From Spirochaeta sp. (lineage in GTDB: Bacteria > Spirochaetota > Spirochaetia > UBA9216): 13,175 nucleotides of DNA. The notes beneath the pieces are model-generated. The model was not told the origin of the DNA. It saw only the letters and a list, made by a program, of their open reading frames with translations, and did not search any database. The stretch's first letter is position 1, and each line of letters starts with the position of its first letter. The stretch spans positions 1 to 13,175 of the forward strand of contig DMKD01000104.1 in NCBI GenBank assembly GCA_003454605.1. The letters are read 5' to 3'. Positions 7,778 through 13,175 of the stretch are shown here, one piece after another. The position numbers and the translations under genes were made by a program.

Positions 7778-7806
7778 GAAGTCACCTTTATAGTTCTATA
7801 ATTTTT

Positions 7807-7841
7807 AAAACTCTGCCCAACATAAAGTTAAGCAGAGTTTT
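7807..7841 (-). other. Intercistronic stem-loop between binding protein and ATPase
   Basis: A perfect 10-bp inverted repeat, AAAACTCTGC (7807-7816) and GCAGAGTTTT (7832-7841), encloses a 15-nt loop in the minus-strand transcript after the binding-protein stop. The T tail is short (four T, all within the stem), so it is more likely a partial terminator or a 3'-end-stabilising structure than a full stop. Such elements commonly let the binding protein be made in excess of the membrane components. Confidence 0.65.
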
Positions 7842-7867
7842 ATTTCAATTGATAATTTATTGCAAGA

Positions 7868-8887
7868 TTATTTTATCTCTATCAACGTCGGGTCAAGAAA
7901 TTCAGCAGCTTCCTGTGTTCCTACATCGTCTTTTGTAAAAATCACTGTGGGCATAAGATTGTCTTTCTTAACAGGTTTTCCTTCAAGAACATTAAGAGCT
8001 GCTTCCATACAGTTATAGCCGATTCCAAACGGATCCTGGAGAACCAGACCTTTCAGCTGTCCTTCTTCAAGACCGGTGATAGCTTCAGGACTTGAGTCCC
8101 AACCGATAAGAACTATGTCGTCAGATACTTTCTGCTCATCAAAAACTCTAATTGCTGCCGGAAGTGTTGGACCTGCATCAAGATAGATACATGCAAGATC
8201 GTCACCATATGCAGAAATCTGGTCCTGAGTCAGGGAAACTTCTTTCATCGGATCAACATCACTGTAAACCCAGTCTACAAACTCAAAATCGGGAGCCAGT
8301 TTAAGAACCTTGTCCTGAAAACCATTACATCTGTTCTGAAGAGAGATGAGTCCGGCAAGGGCTGAATGTACTGCGACCTTGCCCTTAAGCGGAATATCAT
8401 TTTCTTTGCAGTAATTTACAAAGAATTCCCCGGCCATTTCGCCTCCGCCGTAGTCATAGGAAAGAAATTCAGCTTCATATGCATCCGTCCACTGTTTTAC
8501 AGAGTCGCCGCACATTATTGTAGGGATTCCTGCCATATCAGCTTTATCTACTATAGTAGACATTGTTTCAGGATTTATAAGAGCCATAACAATTGCATCG
8601 GGTTCAGAAACTATAACATTTTCAAGTATAGCTAAACCTTCCTCTACTGCAGCATCATCTTTTGCCGCATAGAGAGTTGCATTGATCTTGTCTGGATGTT
8701 CTTTGGCATAATTCATACCACCGATTCTAACATGTTCCCAGAAAGGCTGAGCCTGAGATTTCAAAACGTACGCAATCTCGTAAGGCTTCTCTTCACCGGC
8801 ATCAGCGTCCTGCTGGCCGCCGGCAAATACTGGAAATGCGGCAATCACTGCCAGCATAACTAAAAAAACCAGGATTTTCTTCTTCAT
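7868..8887 (-). CDS. Sugar ABC transporter substrate-binding protein, RbsB-like
   Basis: 339-residue periplasmic binding protein of the type I ribose/galactose fold. The N-terminus is a signal peptide: KKK, a hydrophobic core (5-20), then VFA (20-22) before GGQQDADAGEE. No lipobox Cys is present, so signal peptidase I cleavage to a soluble periplasmic protein is expected. The ligand-binding domain starts at IAYVLKSQAQPFW (38-50). GWDSSPEA (262-269) and LQDPFGIGY (283-291) are the usual hinge and C-terminal motifs. AGGAG lies well placed before the ATG. It is first in the operon with ATPase, permease and AllA-like genes. The GGQQ start of the mature protein is characteristic of spirochaetes. 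The ligand cannot be predicted beyond a sugar or polyol. Confidence 0.94.
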   Translation of the reverse strand: MKKKILVFLVMLAVIAAFPVFAGGQQDADAGEEKPYEIAYVLKSQAQPFWEHVRIGGMNYAKEHPDKINATLYAAKDDAAVEEGLAILENVIVSEPDAIVMALINPETMSTIVDKADMAGIPTIMCGDSVKQWTDAYEAEFLSYDYGGGEMAGEFFVNYCKENDIPLKGKVAVHSALAGLISLQNRCNGFQDKVLKLAPDFEFVDWVYSDVDPMKEVSLTQDQISAYGDDLACIYLDAGPTLPAAIRVFDEQKVSDDIVLIGWDSSPEAITGLEEGQLKGLVLQDPFGIGYNCMEAALNVLEGKPVKKDNLMPTVIFTKDDVGTQEAAEFLDPTLIEIK

Positions 8888-8912
8888 TCTATATCTCTCC
8901 TATTATTTTTTA

Positions 8913-8926
8913 CCGGCTCAAGCCGG
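8913..8926 (-). other. Small GC hairpin upstream of the binding-protein RBS
   Basis: CCGGC / GCCGG with a 4-nt loop stands out in an AT-rich leader. It ends about 13 nt before the AGGAG ribosome-binding site of the binding-protein gene. No T tract follows, so it is not a terminator. It could protect the mRNA 5' region or modulate initiation. Confidence 0.4.
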
Positions 8927-9027
8927 ATTTAGTACAAAATAAAAATTTTATACAGAACGCCATTGATTACAACTACAATATCGTATCTATATTTCTTTTT
9001 TGTTCTATATCTAAAATTTATGCTATA

Positions 9028-9056
9028 ATTATGAATCCGAACTGTCTTTTTGTCAA
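9028..9056 (-). promoter_or_regulatory. Promoter of the sugar transporter operon
   Basis: On the minus strand TTGACA (9056-9051, perfect), a 17-bp spacer and CATAAT (9033-9028, 5/6) form a strong sigma70 promoter. The predicted start near 9021 gives a leader of about 134 nt. Apart from the small hairpin at 8913-8926 I see no riboswitch-like structure in it. The -35 box is embedded in the 28-bp element shared with the alcohol dehydrogenase promoter. Confidence 0.78.
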
Positions 9057-9076
9057 GTTTTATTTTCTTTTAGATA
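9049..9076. repeat. Shared promoter element, copy A (transporter operon)
   Basis: This 28-bp segment is identical at 26 positions to 10542-10569. It spans the -35 box (TGTCAA on the plus strand) and about 20 bp upstream, with core TTTATTTTCTTTTAGATA (9059-9076). A further core-like sequence, TTTAATTTTCTTTT (9090-9103), lies 32 bp (about three helical turns) further upstream. The position suggests a binding site for a common regulator, or an UP-element for RNA polymerase. Confidence 0.65.
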
Positions 9077-9132
9077 GTATATAATATCATTTAATTTTCT
9101 TTTTTGTTATTGTGAGTTTTTAATAATATATA

Positions 9133-9160
9133 AGAAAACCGCCCTGTATTACCAGGACGG
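9133..9160 (-). terminator. Terminator of the alcohol dehydrogenase gene
   Basis: On the minus strand CCGTCCTG / CAGGGCGG (8 bp, one U-G pair; 9153-9160 with 9139-9146) has a 6-nt loop and is followed by TTTTCTTA. It starts 24 bp after the stop at 9185, so the dehydrogenase is its own unit, distinct from the transporter operon downstream. Confidence 0.87.
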
Positions 9161-9184
9161 CCCAAGAAAGGAGATTCTTGTTTA

Positions 9185-10351
9185 TTATTTACAAAGTTCA
9201 AGAATATCGAGCATCATTTCCTTGGTGTACGAAGTTGTACCCCAGTGTTCAGCAGTAAGGAGCATATCATCAGCCATTTCACTCATCTTGTCAGTGGGGA
9301 TATTGGCTTCTTTAAAATTGGTCGGGGCGCCAATCTTTTTGAACCAGGCGGTTATACTGTCTATCGCAGACTGTGCAAGCTCTAATGAATCTTCACCATG
9401 CGCTCCGAACACCTCACGTGCGAAATCAGAGAAACGTGCGATTCTCTCATCCCTGTGAAATTTCATGATTGCAGGAATAGTTACCGACATCGCTGCACCA
9501 TGAACTGTATCGTAGAAGCCTGAAAATGTATGACCGACAATGTGGATTATCGCGTCATGAGGGCCAAGACCGCAGACATAGAAACCGTTCCAGGCAAATG
9601 TAGCGGTCCACATCAACATTGCACGGGCTTCCGGATTCTTCGGATCTTTCAAAAGTCTATCCATACAGTCGATAACTGTTCTAATCATACCTGTTGCATA
9701 TCGGTTCTGCATCGGTGCCCACTCAAGCTTATGATTGAGATAACCTTCAAGCAGATGTGAAACGATATCAGCGGCTGCAACTGCAGTCGGTCCGATAGGG
9801 ATAGAATAAGTTAGTTCAGGGTCACAAATCGCGACCTTTGGAAACATCATAGGAGAACCAAAGCCTTCCTTACGGCTGAACTCATCGTTTGAGATTACTG
9901 AAGTCGGATTCATCTCCGAACTGGTTGCAGGAATAGTTGTAACCGCGATGATCGGAAGCGCCTCAGCAGCTTCAGCCTCGCCGGTAGCAAGTGCCCAGAT
10001 ATCCGCATCTGAAAATGCACCGAATGCTATTGCCTTTGCTGTATCGATTACCGAGCCGCCGCCGAGAGCGATCACAACATCGGGTTTTTCTTTTTTCGCA
10101 AGAACGATGCCTTCTCTGATATGCTCAACAGTCGGGTTGGGTTTTGCACCGAAGAAGGGGACAACTTCGAGCCCCGCATCCTGAAGCGGTTTCATAGCCT
10201 TATCAAGAAGACCTACTGATTTTACGAATGACTCATCGTATGAGACAAACATAACCTTCTTTCCGAATGTTGATGCAACCTCACCAAGCTGCCCTATTGT
10301 GCCTTCCCCGAAAATTACCTTTGTGGGGATATGGTATTCAAATGGATGCAT
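9185..10351 (-). CDS. Iron-containing alcohol dehydrogenase (YqhD/butanol-dehydrogenase-like)
   Basis: 388-residue group III alcohol dehydrogenase that interconverts alcohols and aldehydes or ketones with NAD(P). The N-terminal opening FEYHIPTKVIFGEGTIGQLG is typical of the YqhD/BDH branch. The dinucleotide motif is GGGSVIDTAKAI (97-108). The metal ligands are visible as Asp195, His199, His270 and His284 by analogy with FucO and YqhD, with the conserved catalytic His274 between the last two. All are intact. A strong AGGAGG precedes the ATG at 10351. It is monocistronic, with its own terminator and two candidate promoters. One promoter carries the same upstream element as the transporter operon, so the enzyme probably acts in the same pathway. 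Substrate unknown. Confidence 0.94.
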   Translation of the reverse strand: MHPFEYHIPTKVIFGEGTIGQLGEVASTFGKKVMFVSYDESFVKSVGLLDKAMKPLQDAGLEVVPFFGAKPNPTVEHIREGIVLAKKEKPDVVIALGGGSVIDTAKAIAFGAFSDADIWALATGEAEAAEALPIIAVTTIPATSSEMNPTSVISNDEFSRKEGFGSPMMFPKVAICDPELTYSIPIGPTAVAAADIVSHLLEGYLNHKLEWAPMQNRYATGMIRTVIDCMDRLLKDPKNPEARAMLMWTATFAWNGFYVCGLGPHDAIIHIVGHTFSGFYDTVHGAAMSVTIPAIMKFHRDERIARFSDFAREVFGAHGEDSLELAQSAIDSITAWFKKIGAPTNFKEANIPTDKMSEMADDMLLTAEHWGTTSYTKEMMLDILELCK

Positions 10352-10366
10352 ATTTCCTCCTATGCA

Positions 10367-10384
10367 GCAGGATCACTTTCCTGC
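10367..10384 (-). other. Hairpin just upstream of the alcohol dehydrogenase RBS
   Basis: GCAGGA / TCCTGC, a 6-bp stem with a 6-nt loop, ends about 6 nt before the AGGAGG of the dehydrogenase. No T tract follows it. It resembles in position the small hairpin before the binding-protein gene. A role in initiation or mRNA stability is possible. Confidence 0.4.
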
Positions 10385-10413
10385 GTAATTAATTCCATAT
10401 ATTATTTGATTCT

Positions 10414-10442
10414 ATTGTATAGTTTAAAATATGATTTGTCAA
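10414..10442 (-). promoter_or_regulatory. Promoter P2 of the alcohol dehydrogenase
   Basis: On the minus strand TTGACA (10442-10437, perfect), a 17-bp spacer and TACAAT (10419-10414, 5/6) form the better of two tandem promoters. The predicted start near 10407 gives a leader of about 56 nt. It lacks the shared element, so it may provide separately controlled expression. Confidence 0.65.
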
Positions 10443-10520
10443 ACATTCATAACGGCATTTTAATTTGATATATAAGATCACCACCCTGTATTCAATTATT
10501 ATCCAGTAAATATGACTATT

Positions 10521-10549
10521 AGTATGGACCTACATTAACTATTTGTCAA
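10521..10549 (-). promoter_or_regulatory. Promoter P1 of the alcohol dehydrogenase
   Basis: On the minus strand TTGACA (10549-10544), a 17-bp spacer and CATACT (10526-10521, 4/6) repeat the geometry of the transporter promoter. The -35 box is part of the shared 28-bp element. The predicted leader is about 160 nt and passes through promoter P2. Confidence 0.6.
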
Positions 10550-10569
10550 GTTTAATTTTCTTTTCGATA
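10542..10569. repeat. Shared promoter element, copy B (alcohol dehydrogenase)
   Basis: Matches 9049-9076 at 26 of 28 positions in the same orientation and at the same place relative to the -35 box. The core is TTTAATTTTCTTTTCGATA (10551-10569). Sequence on either side, including the spacer and most of the leader, is not conserved, so this is not simply a duplicated promoter region. Confidence 0.65.
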
Positions 10570-10591
10570 ATTTAAAATGTTCTAATAGAAA

Positions 10592-10620
10592 TAAAAACCG
10601 CTGGATATAATACCAGCGGT
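10592..10620 (-). terminator. Terminator of the FAD-linked oxidase gene
   Basis: A perfect 8-bp stem ACCGCTGG / CCAGCGGT (10597-10604 with 10613-10620) has an 8-nt loop and is followed on the minus strand by TTTTTAT. It starts 27 bp after the oxidase stop at 10648. Confidence 0.88.
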
Positions 10621-10647
10621 CTAATTTACTTAATATAATGAGAAGCT

Positions 10648-12411
10648 CTACCAGGCCGGATTATCCCAGCTTCTGCCGGCAAATTTCGGTTTTCGTTTCT
10701 CACCCTCTTTTAAATCAAGCCCCAGAGTTCCGCCGGGATTCATTATGTTCTTAGGATCGAAATAATTTTTAAGTGCCCGAAACAGCTCCATCTGCGGTTT
10801 CCCGATTGAATCTTCAACCCATAGTGCAGTCATCTTTCCCACACCATGATGGTGACTCATTGACGCTCCGGCAGCCTGAATATTATCAAATATACCGAAC
10901 TGATAATCGAGGTACTCCTTCTTATCCTCAAACTTGCCTATGAAAATGAAATAGAGATTCGCGCCCTGTGGATATGCGTGAGAGATATGCGTCATACAGA
11001 CTGTCCCCGGACGTGACTTTGTAAACCTGCGCACATATTCGTGCACCCTTCCCATATTGTTCCAGGTAACACCGCACTCCATAGTATCAATGATTATTCC
11101 GTAATCCTGCAGTGACTCACGCAGATAGGGGTCGGTAAAACGTCCATGCTCCCAGGCTGACGTCACATAGCCGGTAAGTGAAAATCCTCCATGTTTACGG
11201 CAGATCTTTTTAACCCTTCGTGCAAGATTCTTTGAAAAGCCGCGTTCACCCTCGGACCAACCGAGAAAGAGACAGCGCTCCATTGATTTGTAGCCCATGG
11301 CATTCATTGCTGTTCCGAGCACAGTACCCTCCACTCCGTAAAGCTTCAGCATGAAATCTGTTTCTTCAGGATCAGAAAGCCTGAACACCGATGGTTTGCC
11401 GGCTTCATACTGCATAATCTCCCGAGCCGCCGCCCGCGCTTCTTCCCAGTTTTTAAAGATGAAACTGAACTTCTTCCGGTTTTCCTTCGTTAGCCTGAAT
11501 ACCTTTAGCGTCACATGGGTCAGCACCCCGAATGCGCCCTCGGAACCCATCATGATCTCATCTATCTCAGGGCCGACGGCGTGGGCAGGAAGGCCGTAGC
11601 TGCTTATAATACCGCGCGGGGTCACATATTCCTGCCCCATGACCATGTCGCGGATATTTCCGTAGTAGGTTGAGTTCTGCCCCGCACCGCGGGTAACAAC
11701 CCAGCCGCCGACCGATGAATATTCGAAGGACTGCGGAAAATGTCCGCAGGTGTATGCCCGTTTTGCAGCGAACAGTTCGGGGGCGGTATTAAGCACCTCT
11801 TCCAGGCGCGGCCCGGACATTCCTGCCTGAACTGTAATAGTCTGATCGGTTTCGTTGAACTCGATCACCTTGTTGAAATGCGGCCGCATGTCGAGGCTTA
11901 TGCCGCCCTTATACGCCTCTACCCCCCGGGTAACAGACGAGCCGCCGCCGTAGACATAAACGGGGATTTGATGCTCATTGCAGTAAGGCACAATCGTTTC
12001 GATCTCCTCTTTATCGGATGGATAAACGACGAGATCGGGAATATTTTCTATTATATTCTCTCGCAGGCGGTAGAGATCATACATAGTTTTTCCATAGGCG
12101 ACGGAAAGCCTGTCGTAGACCTTTGTGCTTATACGCTCTTCACCGAATACCGAACAGAAAAAATCGACATGCTCAGGCGCCAATGTGCAGGGAATGTTTT
12201 CAGGCACCTCGTCAAGTCCCTGCTCGATCTTCTCCTTGAAATCTTCATCAGTGAGATTGAAGACATCCTTCATAACACCGAACAGCCTTTCATTAGGCTC
12301 TTTGAATTCCTTCGGATTACCCCATTTCAGGATTGATCGAAAGGTCTTTTCCGGAGGCGGAACAAGCTCCCATTCCGGCTTGAAACCCTTATATTTTTTT
12401 CTCTCAGCCAT
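10648..12411 (-). CDS. FAD-linked oxidase, alkyl-DHAP synthase (AGPS)-like
   Basis: 587-residue flavoprotein of the FAD-binding PCMH/VAO fold, closest in motif content to alkyldihydroxyacetonephosphate synthase. The FAD pyrophosphate loop is YGGGSSVTRG (154-163). The AGPS-type segment SSVGGWVVTRGAGQNSTYYG lies at 232-251 and GSEGAFGVLTHVTLKV at 289-304. The active-site elements are SHAYPQGANLYF (477-488, with Tyr480 as candidate catalytic Tyr) and the triple His of SHHHGVGK (519-526). The C-terminus LKNYFDPKNIMNPGG (547-561) is standard. Eukaryotic AGPS makes ether lipids from acyl-DHAP; bacterial relatives such as E. coli YgcU are uncharacterised oxidases next to sugar kinases, as here. GAGGAG precedes the ATG. 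Oxidation of a polyol or its phosphate is my inference. Confidence 0.88.
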   Translation of the reverse strand: MAERKKYKGFKPEWELVPPPEKTFRSILKWGNPKEFKEPNERLFGVMKDVFNLTDEDFKEKIEQGLDEVPENIPCTLAPEHVDFFCSVFGEERISTKVYDRLSVAYGKTMYDLYRLRENIIENIPDLVVYPSDKEEIETIVPYCNEHQIPVYVYGGGSSVTRGVEAYKGGISLDMRPHFNKVIEFNETDQTITVQAGMSGPRLEEVLNTAPELFAAKRAYTCGHFPQSFEYSSVGGWVVTRGAGQNSTYYGNIRDMVMGQEYVTPRGIISSYGLPAHAVGPEIDEIMMGSEGAFGVLTHVTLKVFRLTKENRKKFSFIFKNWEEARAAAREIMQYEAGKPSVFRLSDPEETDFMLKLYGVEGTVLGTAMNAMGYKSMERCLFLGWSEGERGFSKNLARRVKKICRKHGGFSLTGYVTSAWEHGRFTDPYLRESLQDYGIIIDTMECGVTWNNMGRVHEYVRRFTKSRPGTVCMTHISHAYPQGANLYFIFIGKFEDKKEYLDYQFGIFDNIQAAGASMSHHHGVGKMTALWVEDSIGKPQMELFRALKNYFDPKNIMNPGGTLGLDLKEGEKRKPKFAGRSWDNPAW

Positions 12412-12433
12412 ATCTGTCTCCTCATTTATTTAT

Positions 12434-12540
12434 GCCCGACACGATGTCGGGCTCGGGTGGTGAAGTTTGAAATTAAACAGCTCCGGCTGTGGTTTTCAAA
12501 CTTCAAAACTTTAAAAATACAGGGATGTATTTTTAAAGTT
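12434..12540. repeat. Three tandem palindromes between FGGY kinase and FAD oxidase genes
   Basis: Three inverted repeats fill most of the 121-bp gap. The first is GCCCGACA / TGTCGGGC (12434-12441, 12445-12452; 3-nt loop). The second is TGAAGTTTGAAA / TTTCAAACTTCA (12461-12472, 12494-12505; 12 bp) with an inner ACAGC / GCTGT stem (12477-12481, 12486-12490). The third is a 14-bp perfect repeat AACTTTAAAAATAC / GTATTTTTAAAGTT (12507-12520, 12527-12540), whose outer arm contains the kinase TAA stop. None is followed by a clear T tract on the minus strand. They may be an mRNA processing or stability element, or a REP/MITE-like mobile repeat. Confidence 0.75.
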
Positions 12541-13175
12541 CCGGGTACCCCGTAATCGTCTGAATGTCCTGGTATAACCCGTTTAATCTGGGATATATCT
12601 TTTTATAGACCCCGAAGAGCCTGCTGTATAAGTTCGTGTTTTCACTTCGAGGTTTGAACTCAGTTTTATAACGAACCATTGCAGCAACAGCATCATCAAT
12701 AGAAGGATGCAGACCCAGCCCGGTCGATGTAAGAATTGCAGCTCCGAGACTCGATGTCTCGTAGGTCTCCCCCCGCAGATGCGGTCTGCCTAAGATATCG
12801 GCACTTATCTGGCAGATCAAATCACTCTGGCTCGCCCCGCCCGATACCGCTATCCGCTCAGACTGGAAGCGGCCTCTCTTCTCCAGGGTCTCAAGACCGT
12901 CACGAAGCGCATATCCAATTCCTTCTATAGTAGCGCGGTACATTGAACTGCGAGTATGCATATCACCGAAACCTAGGAATGCACCCTTAGCCATAGGGTC
13001 TTTGAGTCCAGGTCCCCAGTAGGGCTGCATCATAAGGCCAGTGCATCCCGGAGGCTCTGCGGCGAGCAGTTCATTAAACAGTTCTTCGGGCAGCACCCCC
13101 TTTCTCCTCGCCTCTTCCTGTTCTTTATGACCAAGTTCATCACGAAACCAGCTTACCATCCAGAAACCTCGGTAG
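12533..13175 (-). CDS. FGGY-family carbohydrate kinase, C-terminal part (N-terminus beyond window)
   Basis: 213 visible residues, open to the right window edge, ending at the TAA at 12533-12535. The ATG at 13159 is internal: the frame continues upstream of it and the family's N-terminal domain must lie outside. The FGGY C-terminal domain is clear from VSGGASQSDLICQISADILG (visible residues about 110-129) and ETSSLGAA (about 136-143). It aligns with the left-edge kinase around WFRDE and the following E-rich helix, so the two are paralogs, not one gene. The FAD-linked oxidase lies 121 bp downstream on the same strand, an arrangement like ygcE-ygcU of E. coli. It phosphorylates an unidentified sugar or polyol. 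Confidence 0.9.
   Translation of the reverse strand, partial: YRGFWMVSWFRDELGHKEQEEARRKGVLPEELFNELLAAEPPGCTGLMMQPYWGPGLKDPMAKGAFLGFGDMHTRSSMYRATIEGIGYALRDGLETLEKRGRFQSERIAVSGGASQSDLICQISADILGRPHLRGETYETSSLGAAILTSTGLGLHPSIDDAVAAMVRYKTEFKPRSENTNLYSRLFGVYKKIYPRLNGLYQDIQTITGYPEL

Noticed and set aside
8888..9027. Riboswitch in the transporter-operon leader
   Set aside because: Apart from one 5-bp hairpin the leader is AT-rich and unstructured by eye; no known aptamer core or terminator/antiterminator pair is visible.
11740..12336. 198-codon open frame on the plus strand inside the FAD oxidase gene
   Set aside because: It is antisense to a gene with clear conserved motifs, has no recognisable domain, and arises from the GC-richer codon pattern of the real gene.
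12434..12540. CRISPR array or IS terminal repeats at the palindromes
   Set aside because: The three inverted repeats differ in sequence and spacing, and there is no regular repeat-spacer pattern, transposase or target duplication.
12533..13159. Reading the right-edge kinase as a complete 208-residue protein starting at 13159
   Set aside because: The frame stays open upstream to the window edge and the sequence matches only the C-terminal part of FGGY kinases, so the Met is internal.

Overview
The window is a bacterial accessory carbohydrate-catabolism locus, most likely from a spirochaete. The main clue is the solute-binding protein, whose signal peptide ends VFA followed by GGQQ, a mature N-terminus typical of Spirochaetaceae binding proteins. 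AT-rich intergenic DNA with good sigma70 promoters also fits. The assignment is inference; there is no rRNA or other phylogenetic marker. No tRNA, rRNA, CRISPR array, insertion sequence or phage gene was seen.

Layout, left to right. (1) 1-2309, minus: a URO-D-fold protein followed by an FGGY kinase (C-terminus cut off by the window), translationally coupled by an ATGA overlap. They share a promoter near 2381-2408. (2) 2527-3318, minus: a DeoR-family regulator with its own terminator and a promoter so close to its ATG that the mRNA looks leaderless. (3) 3500-4636, plus: a second URO-D-fold protein, divergent from the regulator, with a near-consensus promoter. (4) 4720-8887, minus: an operon encoding a periplasmic sugar-binding protein, a two-domain ABC ATPase, an RbsC-like permease and a small ureidoglycolate-lyase (AllA)-like protein. 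It ends in a hairpin terminator shared with the convergent URO-D gene. (5) 9185-10351, minus: an iron-dependent alcohol dehydrogenase. (6) 10648-12411, minus: an FAD-linked oxidase related to alkyl-DHAP synthase. (7) 12533-13175, minus: the C-terminal part of a second FGGY kinase. Three strong palindromes lie between (6) and (7).

Reading the genes together: a CUT2-type importer (RbsB/A/C-like) brings in a sugar or polyol, FGGY kinases phosphorylate it or an intermediate, and the FAD oxidase and the Fe-ADH carry out redox steps. The AllA-like and URO-D-like proteins do unassigned chemistry, and the DeoR protein is the probable local regulator. The substrate cannot be read from the sequence. 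The best evidence that separate units form one regulon is a 28-bp element, 26/28 identical, that includes the -35 box and upstream DNA of both the transporter and the alcohol dehydrogenase promoters. Weaker related sequences lie upstream of the first URO-D gene and the regulator. The combination of two URO-D paralogs, an AllA-like protein, an AGPS-like oxidase, two FGGY kinases and an Rbs-type importer matches no catabolic pathway I can name, and is the main candidate for an undescribed system here.
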